Source: Liolophura sinensis
Lineage: Eukaryota; Mollusca; Polyplacophora; Chitonida; Chitonidae
Assembly: GCF_032854445.1 (NCBI RefSeq)
Contig: NC_088307.1
Location: forward strand, 24,439,953-24,503,952
Length of the DNA: 64,000 bases
Direction: 5' to 3'
The position numbers and the translations under genes were made by a program. Under the pieces are notes generated by a model. That model did no database searches, had not been told where the DNA came from, and saw only the letters and a program-made list of their open reading frames with translations. This document shows positions 52,025-63,016 of this stretch, piece after piece. Every line of letters begins with the position of its first letter. Position 1 is the first letter of the stretch.

Positions 52025-52369
52025 TGGTTTTAAACTTACAGACGTGGGCTAACAGAAGAACTTTCTCCATCATTTTAACAACTAAGATGGCTGCTATATG
52101 CGTTACTTAGGCAATATATATATTTTACTCTCACGCTAAGAGGCGAGTTCGTGGGATTTGTTCTCAAGCTGTACAGTATGTTGTAGGTCTAAGAATATCA
52201 GTTGTCAATCTCCTCTCTCGCAGACTGTACGACAACAGGAATAGTTTCAATGTTGACATTGTAAATTATCCTTACATGACCAGCAATGTAGCGAAGGGTC
52301 CTGCATATGGCGTTTACATGTCAAGCCTTGTACATTTGTTAGATCCTGCGTGTTGTGTGACGATTTCAA

Positions 52370-52655
52370 GGTTAATCCATCAAAGTCCTTCAATCCAAGT
52401 TTCTTAAGTTTTACAATGAGTCTAATTTTCTTGTAAGTAAATATGAACAGAGCTTTCAGAATCTCTGGCGCTCTGCTTCATGACAGTATGTTATTCCGCT
52501 TAACCCGGGGCTAGGGCATTATAGTCATCGTGTTGCATTAGATCGACACGTCGGATAAATGACCAGTTGCATTCAAAGCACAACTGAGATACATATTTTG
52601 TTACCGACAAGTGATACTCTGGCATGGTACACGATTTGAATACTGATTTCACTTC
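52370..52655 (+). repeat. Family E, copy 1
   Basis: AAGTTTCTTAAGTTTTACAA, CTCTGGCGCTCTGCTTCATG and GTTGCATTCAAAGCACAACT match 56285-56575 in order and spacing. Confidence 0.8.
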
Positions 52656-52664
52656 GTCACCTTT

Positions 52665-52880
52665 AACACACGTTGCGTCTTTCCTACATCATTGAAAACT
52701 GTTGACAGATTCTCTTGTTTGATTCCGTCCTATTTTCGTATTTTACATATTTTCTTAGTTGTTTGGTAATTTGTGTTGAACATCCTTTTGTGAATTGGCT
52801 TTGCGATTATTGACCTGTAACGTCCTTTTTGGTTGATGGCTGGTATACGAATGTCTGTTTCGACGCTTAGATTAAGTATT
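52665..52880 (+). repeat. Family D interspersed repeat
   Basis: CATTGAAAACTGTTGACAGA, TTTCGTATTTTACATATTTT, CTTTGCGATTATTGACCTGT and GCTGGTATACGAATGTCTG. One of the cleanest single-unit copies. It abuts family E copy 1. Confidence 0.8.
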
Positions 52881-52896
52881 GCAGAACCAAGTACCT

Positions 52897-53026
52897 GGGC
52901 CCAGTTTCACGAAGCCCGGTTTAACGTTACGTCACTTAACTACCACGGCAACCAGTACTGTAGTCATAACGTCGTCATGGCAGTTGCGAACTCGTAAGGT
53001 TAAGGGAGCTTCGCGAAACTGGGCCC
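52897..53026. mobile_element. MITE-like palindromic element 2, 130 bp
   Basis: Inverted ends GGGCCCAGTTTCACGAAGC (left) and, reverse-complemented, GGGCCCAGTTTCGCGAAGC (right) agree at 18 of 19 positions, with further pairing inward. It is related to element 1 by the CAGTTTCAYGA core. Confidence 0.8.
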
Positions 53027-55190
53027 TTCACTGTATACTTTGAGTTCCGTTGAATCGGCACATGCTCCATACTTATCTCTACAAGGAAGTGCCGCTGGAA
53101 CATTAAATAGTCAGTGCACCTGAACAACAGAACAGGTGAAACAACCTCCGATGAGTCGGACGTAAAAATCCAGGAATTCCTCCCAAAGGCATTGATTTTC
53201 ACCTGTTTTAAAAGTCAAAGGGGGCGGTTGCTATGGATACCGGCATATATTCAGGTGAAGTAATAGGATTAACTTCGTGTTAAGGACGAATTAATCCGAG
53301 CGCACTGAAAGCGGATCAACTTCATCGGATTAATTTTTGTGGACCCATGCATCTGATTTATAAGATCAGCGAGATGTGAACATGAGTTCATACATGTTAC
53401 GGCCGAGTCTTAGATAAAGACTTTCCTGTATAAAACAGCTTCCACTGGGAAAATATTCATAACACCAAACACCACTGAATTCTGATCGAAAGTTTATTAT
53501 TTATAATAATATGTGTTTGAGCATATGTCAAGGTTTGTTTCGAACTTTTTGTGTTATACACATACCATACTCTCAAAAAGCAAACGTGTCCGCGACATAA
53601 ACAAGACGTGTCATCATTAATTTGGTACACATTAAAACTGTAAGTACATAAAAATGATATAAGCAAGGTACACATGTTCCTGTGCAAATTTGATACAAAT
53701 AATGTGATACACGTCTTGTGCTTTTCTTTTGTCCACAGTTGCTTTTAATGAATGTTTGTTGAGGAACTTTTGTGAGTACATGGCCTAACTGCACGGAACT
53801 CATTTCATGTTATACAGAAAAAATTTAAAACATTAGAATATCATATCAATATAGGGAAGAATATAAACAAATGAAATGTCTCTTTGAAAACGGAAGAAAA
53901 TATGGCCGTTTCTGGATATGTTGTATACGTGTGCTTCTTAATGCCTACGTTGTAACGTGTTAGAGCTAAATTCGTCATGAATTAACACAAAATCATAAAC
54001 TACCAATTATTCTATGAAACCTGAGCGCATCATATACACCATACTATACTAATGTCAATGGAAAATGTACTATAACTGACAAATCACTTTTCTGATTTAC
54101 AACATCAATATTACCACGCAAACAGTGAAAAAATGAAGAGCCAAAGAAGCTTTTATTACCTCCATTTGTGAAGAGTTATGTAGATGGCCCTTGTAGAAAT
54201 ATGCAAAACAATAACTCAAGGTGACATTTGTATGATAGCAACAGAAACATACCCATCTCTTAGGAGAAATGATTCGATAGGGAACGATATTTAAAATATC
54301 TGCACATATCAGTCCCAAAGGGTTAAGGTATGAAGTATTGAATGGGGGAATTAAACAACTTGGGGTAATCCTAGCTATTGACTTTTTGGACATTCTACAC
54401 ATGAATGTGATTTATCATTCCACATATCTGATACAACGCCAAATGTCAAATCTTTTGAAATCACGCATGATGGAGGAAATGTACGTAAGTGTTACTTCAT
54501 TATTATGTATTTATAAATCACAATAACCTGGATAAAACAATGTTGTGTAATAAACTTTATTTCAATATTTTTATCAGATTTCGTTAGAGAAAGTGTATCG
54601 CTGATCAGACTTCAGTGTTAGTAAGAGTTTAATCTTCACAATATCATAAAGAATAAACTATTTGACATGTGGCAACTGATACAATCCCTTACACTGCAGT
54701 TTGAGGAGAGGTATGTAAAACAAGATCAGTGATATGAATTGTAATTCATTGGATGTCACTACTTTGAGACGAATTACTCAAATTCTAACGCGTTGTTGTC
54801 ATGTTTAATAAGCATTTACATGAAAATATTCACGAGGTTAATTCTTGTCTACCTTTCCTTCAAAATCGCTTCCACATTCCCGCATGGGCTGAACCAAGAA
54901 CTAAGAATTAAATGCACCGTCACAAAATTTCAAAGCGGAACGAAGAACTCTAAATGATACTAAACGGTCTCCAAATTACCGAGCCCATCCAAGAATAGGG
55001 GATACTAATTCGTCTCCAAATGACCGAATATATGGTTTCGTTATGTACACAGGACATATCTTGCTCACTTTATCATATCCACGCAAATACATGTTATACG
55101 GTTATGTGAACAAACATCGACGCAGTTGCTATAGTTAACATAAAAAAACTCCATCCACTCGCTTAATATAATTCGTATTATAGTGGATTT
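53027..55190. other. Unique AT-rich intergenic sequence, nothing recognised
   Basis: A palindromic-looking stretch at 53270-53340 (GACGAATTAATCCGAG and CATCGGATTAATTT) is the only structure noted. Confidence 0.4.
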
Positions 55191-55194
55191 AAAG

Positions 55195-55345
55195 GTAATA
55201 GCATAAATCTAGGAGTCAAAAAAGAAATCAGTACACCAATCGTTAAACACAACGGACATTCCACACTTACAATCAAAAGACAAATTTCCGAATCAGCGTT
55301 CATACAAACCATCAAAGAAATAAGAAAGTATATAAAGTAGGCCAT
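55195..55345 (-). repeat. Family D interspersed repeat
   Basis: Plus-strand reading: CACCAATCGTTAAACACAAC, AATCAAAAGACAAATTTCCG and AACCATCAAAGAAATAAGAA. A second decayed copy is at about 55480-55590 (CGACATTCATATACCATTCG). Confidence 0.6.
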
Positions 55346-56139
55346 TATCTATTTATTTATTTGAACGATTAAAACGCCAAAAACGAGCTTTTGCAAGTTG
55401 CTGACGAACTTTCCCATAAGTGACGTATATTGACGGAAAACAAGTGGTCTTAATGAAGACCATAGACTGTGCAAATATAAGCGTCAAGTCCGACATTCAT
55501 ATACCATTCGTAGTCCGTAAAGGGCGTTCCAAGTCGATAACGATAACGACCACGCGCAAAGTGTCGTTAACCGCTTTTATTGTCGCCAAGGCCCCGAAAG
55601 CAGTGAGACAGGGAAATCTATGTTCGCTGTCCAGGGTCGGGTTTGAACTCTCACCACTTGAATCCTTGAGATTGAAAGTGGTGAAATTAAGACCGAAACA
55701 TGTAAAGGAAAACAGTGAACGCTTCGCATGGATGACGGATACACATGGGACGACTTAACACGATAAATGTACGTTGATGGTCTCGCTCAGATTTAATATT
55801 TTTGATTTGGGTCGACATCAAATAACCCTTTTTTTCACAGTGAAAGGATAAAATGTCTTACATAAATCAATCAACAGAATCCTAGGCTTTACATCATCGG
55901 TGCATCCTGTCAGGAAATTTCTCAATATCCTCTATGTGAGTGTAGTACTAGACTGGCAATTTACCCCAATATAAAAGCTGTCAGCAGGCTGTCATAGAGG
56001 CGGGATTGTTGCCCTGGTAACATGGCTAACTGAAGATTGACACGTTGGCTTGATTGGGGGCACCATCCATACCTTGAGTTTTAGTCCGACAATACTCAGC
56101 AGAGTGTTCAAGTCTACAGACTTGCATCTACGCAGTTTT

Positions 56140-56270
56140 GTATTGTTGACTTCTTCTCTCGCATGAACCCGTCCTAATTTCTTATTTTTATTACACACAT
56201 TCTTAATTTTTTGCTTTTTTGTGTTGAATGTCATTTTGGAAATTGGTCTTGCGATTGATGAATGTCTGTA
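56140..56270 (+). repeat. Family D fragment
   Basis: TTTTTGTGTTGAATGTCATT and GGAAATTGGTCTTGCGATTG, joined directly to family E copy 2. Confidence 0.6.
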
Positions 56271-56284
56271 TCTACCCCCATATT

Positions 56285-56575
56285 GTAAGTCTTATTCCAT
56301 CAAACGCCAAGTTTCTTAAGTTTTACACTGAGTATAATTCTCTTGAAAGGAAATATGGACAGACCGTCCAGAGTCTCTGGAGCTCTGCTTCACGACTGTG
56401 TCCAGTTCCCCTTAACCCCGGGGCTATAGGGGCTGTTTATTCATCGTGTTGAATTAGATCGCCATCTTGGATGTATGAACAGTTGCATTCAAAGCACAAC
56501 TGAGATACACATTTTGTTATTGACAACTGAAACTCTAGCATGGTATACGATTTGAATACTGATTTCACTCATTCG
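56285..56575 (+). repeat. Family E, copy 2
   Basis: AAGTTTCTTAAGTTTTACAC, CTCTGGAGCTCTGCTTCACG and GTTGCATTCAAAGCACAACT. About 3.9 kb from copy 1 in direct orientation. Confidence 0.8.
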
Positions 56576-56589
56576 CCTATATAGTCAGT

Positions 56590-56870
56590 TTTAATAATGT
56601 TTTTAATAATACAGAGAACCGGTGAAATATCACCTTTTGTCAGTTTTTGTCAGGTCTTTATTCTAAATGTTTACGTAAATGCTTGAAGTGTTGTAACTTG
56701 TACGAGCCCTCTAGCACAATGGTTTGAACTGATTTGAGCAAAAAAGAAGTGCAGTAAGGTTAATTAAATTTTAATGGAAGTCACTGGTTTAGAAGTAATG
56801 AAAATGCTGTGTTGTTATCACGAAAACAATGCAAAGGGTCCAAGCCTCAGGGACTCAATAGTCCACCACT
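56590..56870 (+). repeat. Family C, 3' portion
   Basis: GAACCGGTGAAATATCACCT, CTAGCACAATGGTTTGAACT, AAAATGCTGTGTTGTTATCA and CAATGCAAAGGGTCCAAGCC. It directly precedes another family C copy in the same orientation. Confidence 0.75.
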
Positions 56871-56891
56871 AGAATCCTGGTTTGTTTGATG

Positions 56892-57545
56892 CAGGAATAC
56901 GATATAAAAGACGACAGCATATAGAGAGTAAAACAAGAGCAGCGACGACAGTATGATAGACGTACAGCATAGAGAGTAGAACCAGAGCAACGACGACAAT
57001 GTGATAGACGTACAGCATGGAGAGTAAAGCCAGAACAGCGACGACAGTGTGATAGACGTACAACATAGAGAGTAAAACCAGAGCAGAGACGACAGTGTGA
57101 TAGACGTACAACATAGAGAGTAAAACCAGAGCAGAGACGACAGTGTGATAGATGTATAGCATAGAGAGTAAAACCAGAACAGCGACGACAGTGTGATAGA
57201 CATACAACATAGAGAGTAAAACCAGAGCAGAGACGACAGTGTGATAGACGTACAGTATAGAGAGTAAAACCAGAGCAGCGACGAATGTGTGATAGTTGGC
57301 AAATGGTCATACGTAACCAGTGAAATTCGGCCTCGTGCCAGTTTTCTTCAGTTAGGGTTTTATTCTGACTTTTCATGTATATATACTTAAAAAGTAGCAA
57401 CGTACTCACCCACTGGCACCATGGCTTAAGTTGTATTAGGTAAAAAAAAATGTAGTGATACTGGTTACAATTTATTAGACGTCACTGGTCTAAAATGTTG
57501 TTTTGTCAGAACATTTAACATACAATAACATTAAAACCATAAAGA
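56892..57545 (+). repeat. Family C copy with a 48-bp array of about eight units
   Basis: 56892-57295 is an array of AGAGAGTAAAACCAGAGCAG, CGACGACAGTGTGATAGACG, TACAGCAT units at exactly 48 bp (for example CGACGACA at 56943 and 56991). It then continues into the ordinary body (GTGATAGTTGGCAAATGGTC, TTATTCTGACTTTTCATGT, TTAGACGTCACTGGTCTAAA). Long minus-strand frames with a 16-residue period arise from the array. Confidence 0.92.
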
Positions 57546-58330
57546 GACTGACTCGTAAACGCTAGTGATGTAACTGAATACATGTGCAGTTGCCACCATT
57601 TTCAGTTTCGTTGCTGTTTCCTGTAGTATTAAATTGATGGCCCGGACGTTTTCGTTTGCTCTTGCAGTGTCACATTGATAGAAATGACCATCGGTGTAGG
57701 GCCTATACTCTCAACCAATATCATGTTTAACTTAAGACTGGATGAGCCGATCGCGCTAAACCTCAAGTTCTCGGTACGGGGCGCTCTGGATTCTGGTGTG
57801 ATCAAAGCTTTAGTTAAGCAAATGAGAGAGCGAAGAGAGTGTGTCGACATGAGAGGCCGAAGTCCTCGCTGGGCGGATACGTCACGATGGGGAACTACCA
57901 AGGGAAATCAACCGATTGATCGCTCTCAATGATTATGAAACAGTCGGCTACCGAAACATCGAACCTAATCTCGTTAATTGGGCGACTGGGCGCCGTGGAA
58001 GAGCGCCCGGGTGAATTCGGAAAAGCCACGAGCGCCGAGTCCGTTTTCCTCCTCTGTACCACGTCTCGGATTTAAAGCCCTGTTGTGGCAGGTGGTTGAA
58101 TGGGGGTGGGGGCTGCATAAAAGACGGAGCGGCACGTCGAGTTATGGCCTGCCACTTTTTAACTGATCCGCTCTACACTGCAAGAAAAAAAAAGATATCA
58201 ACTTTCTTCGTTCTCGCCTTTCAACGGCTTACTCTTTTTGCGAAAGGTCCGAGGAATACGGAGATGGCTTCTTGGAGCATGTTGTCACAATAGACGAGGG
58301 CACAATATGATCCCTTTTCCACCATTTTGT
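57546..58330. other. GC-shifted block with an orphan frame and possible acceptor
   Basis: An acceptor-like CTCTTGCAG|TG at about 57666 is followed on the plus strand by an open frame to about 57930 (VTLIEMTIGVGPILSTN...). 57930-58200 is CpG-rich (GAGCGCCCGGG, CACGAGCGCCGAG, AGCGGCACGTCGAG). No family is recognised and no matching donor closes an exon. It may be regulatory DNA. Confidence 0.25.
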
Positions 58331-60320
58331 ATTCATTGTCGTGTCAGCCGACAAATGGAAGAGCAGACGACAGCGTGAGTAATGCTACGCCGTGGGTCAC
58401 GTGCTGGATTATCTGCACGCACCAAGCTTCTTTTTCTTACAGCGTGACTTCGTAGCCTTTGACCTCAAGATAATCTGTATATGTATCTCAACGCGATGTC
58501 GCGATCAGGTTCACCTTGAAAAGGCTGTTTACAAATGAGTAAGAGAAAAACTTTTTGAGGACATTGTTTGATACAGATTTTGGTACAGGTCTTTAAAATG
58601 TAAACGATTGCAAAGTCTTCATATAAATGTTTCTGACTGATAATGACACATCGCCATTACTGGGTATGTAAGTTGCATTTGTGATGTCGTTCCGTGAAAT
58701 TCCTAAAATTTAAGGAGAACACGGCACAAACCGGATCAAATTCAAGCAAAAAAAATTTATCAAAGTTAATGTTTCGACTCGAAAGAATCCTGCATATGTC
58801 TTTACAACGTGGACATCCTCTTATACCGCTCGAGTTTTATAGTGTGCGAAAAGGCCTTGGTGTGTTAAATATGATTATAAAATATGATCATAACCTAGAT
58901 GTGACTGTGGTACACAACAATGCGACAAAATGTGTAGTAATAGATGGTGAAGAAAATGCAGAGATGGAAAAAAATCATAAATATTGTTCACCGCAAATAA
59001 CTATGTGCGACAAAAAATACCGAAATGTATTCCACGGACTGATTATAGATTGACAGTAGTTCGGTAATATCGTGACAATCACAACTTGCAAGAAGGCTGG
59101 TTAAGCTATTCGTACATCAAAGTTCAGAAGAAGCCAAAGGTATAACTATTAAGAAAAGGCAGAGACTCAGGGTATACGTTTTTTCTAACAGTGTGAAAAT
59201 GCACTTTCATCCAATGCCAAAAAAAGCATTGATATTGTACATTTACCCTGTATAAATGATAAATTATGAGATAACATAAATGTTTAAAAAGTTACGCAGT
59301 TATCCTAAAAGCAGACAGTGACAAAAGTATGCACTATTACATATAAACTGTCCTCTGCGTGAAGCAGTCCTGAAACAATGTTCTGTCTGTTACAGGCTAC
59401 AGACTAGGACAGTGAAGAACTGACAAATATCAGGGATGACGTCATCTATCAGCCTTTATCCGGTTGGCTTCCTGGAGTTTTCCTCCTCACTAAGCGATAA
59501 ATCGGTCATGTGTACGATGGCGACAAGAGATGACGGCCGAGGCTAGTCAAGTAGACTGGAAAAGGTAGATGGGGTGAAAAGCAAAGAGGAAGAGATTTTG
59601 GTAATGGTGGTGCAAAACGATAGTCCAGATTTCGTGTAAAAATGTAATCCATCGGGTTTAACCCCGGCCTTTGACATTGAATTGGTGGATTCCTCGTTTT
59701 CAATGCTTGTGGTTGTGGAATGTGACGTAATCGTGCGTTCATAGAGGACCACTTGTGTTCTACCAATATGGCGTGCAGTGTCTTATGCTTCACATGGAAA
59801 ACTTCGTCGGTGATAGAATTGACCGCTATAACCATCTGTTTCACTGGTTAACGGTCTGTACTGTACTTGGATACTTCGCTTATTGTCAACCATTTATTCT
59901 AACGTTAACTTTATACATTTACATGGTCGGAAGTTCGCGGCCCGACTTGTCCCGAGTTACCACGACGATCACCGGAAAATGCCGAGCGCCGTTTGCTTGG
60001 GATTTGCTCTCTAATCGGCCTCACTCAACGTTACGCGGCTAATAGCCTATCATCGACTGAAACCCCCGAAGGACTCCTTACCGCCGCCCCAGTTTTATGA
60101 ATAATTTACATCTAAATTAGAAGAGAGCTGATTGCCGGGTTGTGGTAATTTTCTCGTCCGACTTTTTTCTCAGGGCTGTTTTCAGGCGGAACGAATGCCT
60201 TGGGTTATTTTCTTGTCGCCACAGTCCGAATTATTTATCACCACGTGTAGGCAATTTCTATGAACTATATGGGTGTAGACTGGTAATGTCTAGTCTACCA
60301 GTTTTACAACCGATGGTCTA
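58331..60320. other. Unique intergenic sequence with a GC-shifted patch at about 59930-60260
   Basis: The patch contains CTCTAATCGGCC, GAATAATTTACATC and TAAATTAGAAG words and reads as unique. A GATGACGTCATC palindrome is at 59435-59446. Several frames of up to 119 codons lack an ATG start or any motif. Confidence 0.3.
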
Positions 60321-60329
60321 ACACAGATG

Positions 60330-60545
60330 CCGGTCCCTCGCTGGCACAGACGATATATGCGCTGGATTGCTGCGACCGTCAGTTCCTTGATCAGTGAGGT
60401 CGTGTGTTCGAATCCATTTCTCGCTGCTGTGGCTCACTCAGGGCATGTTGGTTTTCTTCACTCATAAACGTGACTGGCGTCGTACATTAAGTGAAAAATT
60501 CCTAAGTACGACGTTAAACACCAAAGCCTTCCCAAGGCACATCAA
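60330..60545 (+). mobile_element. tRNA-derived SINE with family B-like tail
   Basis: The head includes a B-box GTGTTCGAATCC near 60405, then GTGACTGGCGTCGTACATTA, AGTGAAAAATTCCTAAGTAC and GACGTTAAACACCAAAG. An AAATAAATAAATAAAA stretch at 60643-60655 may be a displaced tail. Confidence 0.65.
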
Positions 60546-60934
60546 ATGTGAGGGCTTAATGATTTCCCTTAGGCTCTCTTCGCTTTCCTTTACACTAATC
60601 GGAACTGCATCTTGTGCGAACACAGAGTTAATCAGCAAAAAGATAAATAAATAAAATCGAGCTGATCTCGTTTGCCATGCCACTGATATCAGATTGCAAG
60701 TTTTATATGTCATGATTGTGGGCAAATACATGCAGGATATCTGGGATTTGTTCTCTGCAAACTGCAAGAACACTGACTCAGGAGGCTCGGTTTTAACCCT
60801 AGTCTGTGTCAAAATAAAACCTTTATCCCTAGCTTCTTCGATTAGCGAACTGACCACTGTTGTATGGACGAGGGGTTGAGCGTTAGCGAAGCAAGTGGAA
60901 GACTCGATGTTTATAACCACAATACTGCACAATA

Positions 60935-61270
60935 AATCTAAGAGTTTCGTTTATAAACACATTTCTGTTCCATTTTAAAACGTCTGGTGGTGTTTATTCA
61001 TAAGGACTATGTTAAAAGAGAGTAAATGAAGAGATGTTTTAATTATAGTAAACATGCGAAAAGGGTACACAGTAATGTGGTGGATATTTTTAGTACACAA
61101 ACTGTCCAGTGATATTGAATGTAAAACGTCGTTAGACGTGCAGAAGTCTTTACTATAGTAAACACGATTACAAAGTAAAGACATGACATGTTTACATAGT
61201 AACAATTGGCATTTGCCCTGTAAACATATTATATGTTTACAATAATAATCACATCCCTTTAACTGCAAAA
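60935..61270 (+). repeat. Family F, copy 2, with forkhead-type words
   Basis: CGTTTATAAACACATTTCTG, ACACAGTAATGTGGTGGATA and AGTAAACACGATTACAAAGT. It ends in a small inverted repeat TGTAAACATATTATATGTTTACA. Confidence 0.7.
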
Positions 61271-61279
61271 CAGGGTCTT

Positions 61280-61435
61280 GTGCTATTATTTATGCATTTA
61301 CATGAACAGTTAAAGTAAAATCCTGACAGAGGTAAATTGAAAAGAGACTGTATTTCAGGCGGTTACGTTGGACAATTTGCCATACATCACACTGTCGTCG
61401 TTGCTCTGGTTTTTCTCTCCATGCTGTTTGTCTTA
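61280..61435 (-). repeat. Family C fragment, reverse orientation, between two family F copies
   Basis: GCATTTACATGAACAGTTAA, GACTGTATTTCAGGCGGTTA and CACTGTCGTCGTTGCTCTGG. Family F sequence lies on both sides, so this is probably an insertion into, or a junction between, F copies. Confidence 0.7.
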
Positions 61436-61439
61436 ATTA

Positions 61440-61655
61440 TATTTTATGAATAAATATCACCACGAGTTTGTAAACTGTAACAGAAATGTGTTTATAAACG
61501 AATTACAGACGTTAAAGTATTTACTATAGTAGACATTAGACATGTTTACAAAGTAAATAACAAGCACATCTCTTTAATTGCAAAAGATAGTCTTTATGAA
61601 TAAATATCAGGTCGTGTTTAAAAACTGTAACAGAAATATATTTGTAAACGAATTA
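61440..61655 (-). repeat. Family F, further partial copies
   Basis: TTGTAAACTGTAACAGAAAT with TTTATAAACGAATTA occurs twice (about 61470-61500 and 61622-61656) with TACTATAGTAGACATTAGAC between. Confidence 0.6.
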
Positions 61656-61844
61656 TGAAGTACACAGCAAAAGCGCTTGTGTCAAGTGCGTACATTGTGA
61701 CTGTTTATGCCCATTTATAGTATCTACGTCATAGTTTTTTTAGTGAAGCAGCACCGTATAGTTGTGTCGGCATTGGGGACTGGATGAAACGAAGCCAACA
61801 ATAGCGTGATACAACCCAATATTCTGTTGACTATAAAAGATTAA

Positions 61845-62090
61845 GGCATAGATAGTAAAACCAGAGCAGCGACAACAATCTGATACTTGGCAAATTGTCA
61901 GACGTAACCGGTGAAATATAGCCTCAAATGACACTCCGCTTGGCACCATGGCCTAAGCAGAATTAGGTAAAAAAAAAACATAAGCAGTGATGTTAATTGC
62001 AATTTATTAGACGTCACCGGTCCAGAATTACTCAAATTGCTGTATTGTCATTCAAGTCACATTTAATACACAAACACATTAAAACCCACG
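61845..62090 (+). repeat. Family C, single unit
   Basis: GATAGTAAAACCAGAGCAGC, CAGACGTAACCGGTGAAATA, CCTAAGCAGAATTAGGTAAA and TTAGACGTCACCGGTCCAGA, with the middle deleted. Confidence 0.75.
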
Positions 62091-62454
62091 GATGAGACAA
62101 TGTAACGAAGAAAATTAATTGGAACGTTATAAGACATCATATTTACGCCAGTGAAAACTATGCCAGATAGAAAACAATGTATTATTGCTTGTTTGTCGAC
62201 AAGCATTTGTCAAAGACATCGGTTCCTTCAAAACAACATAACCCCATGCAAATACTAGCGCCCAAGTGCGCGAGTTAGTTTATGAACTACTGACAAGGTG
62301 AAGGCTCATCAAATTTTAAATTTTCCAAACTTCGCTATTTCAAGTTTTAAGTGTAGACCGAACTGAACTAGTTAATCCCAAACTATTGGAAGTTTTGCAG
62401 GTTGACAACGTGAACAGTGATTTACAAACTTTGCCCGGTATTTTACAACATGTT

Positions 62455-62520
62455 GGGAATTTATTTATTTGATTGTTGCTGAACGACATACTCAGGAATG
62501 GACTTTTACATAACCTATAG
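62455..62520 (-). mobile_element. SINE family A tail fragment
   Basis: TTTATTTATTTGATTGTTGC and GACATACTCAGGAATGGACT. Another tail, GGCGTTAAACACCAGTCTAA, lies at about 62735 in the opposite orientation. Confidence 0.45.
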
Positions 62521-62775
62521 GGAAAAGAACAAAAAATTATCCGGCGTGAATACACAAGGAGTGTTCTAGTTTAATTGTTTAAACATTGCACGCATTCTTT
62601 AAGATTGTTCTCCAGCTGTTTTGATTGATATCAGCAGATATCGGTATTGGCAGCACGCATTATGTATTTAACACAGTTAACAACACAGTTAATATACTTT
62701 CCTAGTTTGGAGCAACTTTGATTTGGACTTGAATACGGCGTTAAACACCAGTCTAAACTAAAGAAATAAATAAAA

Positions 62776-63016
62776 TGATGACGATGGCGATGATGAGATT
62801 GAGGCGGAGGATTTGGAAAATGATGATGACGATATGGGCACGAGTGTAAGAATAATAAAGATGCATAATAGGGTGAGAGTGATGATGACGATGAGGAGGA
62901 GAGTAAGAGTAATAAAGATGCAGATTAGGGTGAGACGATGATGACGATGAGGACGAGGTACGTAAGGATAACAAAGATGCATATTAGGGTCAGAGTGATG
63001 ATGACGATGATGTAGT
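62776..63016. repeat. GAT/GAC-rich array with a 57-59 bp longer period
   Basis: GTGATGATGACGATGA tracts alternate with AATAAAGATGCATATTAGGG-like blocks; AAAGATGC lies at about 62857, 62914 and 62973. The overlapping frames on the minus strand are artefacts. Confidence 0.85.

Noticed and set aside
53270..53340. A third MITE from the inverted GAATTAATCCG / CGGATTAATT words
   Set aside because: The arms are only about 10 bp, with no extended pairing or matching ends.
55420..55758. 112-codon plus-strand frame
   Set aside because: Partly family D repeat read antisense; no independent coding evidence.
56847..57409. Three overlapping minus-strand frames of 113-184 codons with a 16-residue period
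   Set aside because: A product of the 48-bp array in family C; the frames overlap one another and match no family.
57666..57773. A ligand-gated ion channel exon, suggested by a loose resemblance of VTLIEMTIGVGPI to Cys-loop receptor strands
   Set aside because: The resemblance is confined to a few hydrophobic positions, and the conserved FRQ and disulphide-loop residues are missing.
58694..59053. 119-codon plus-strand frame
   Set aside because: It begins at GTG, has no recognisable motif and lies in AT-rich DNA where such frames occur by chance.
60462..60932. 156-codon minus-strand frame with a hydrophobic stretch like a signal peptide
   Set aside because: Its last third is antisense to a SINE, and the hydrophobic stretch begins in the middle of the frame; no splice or start evidence was seen.
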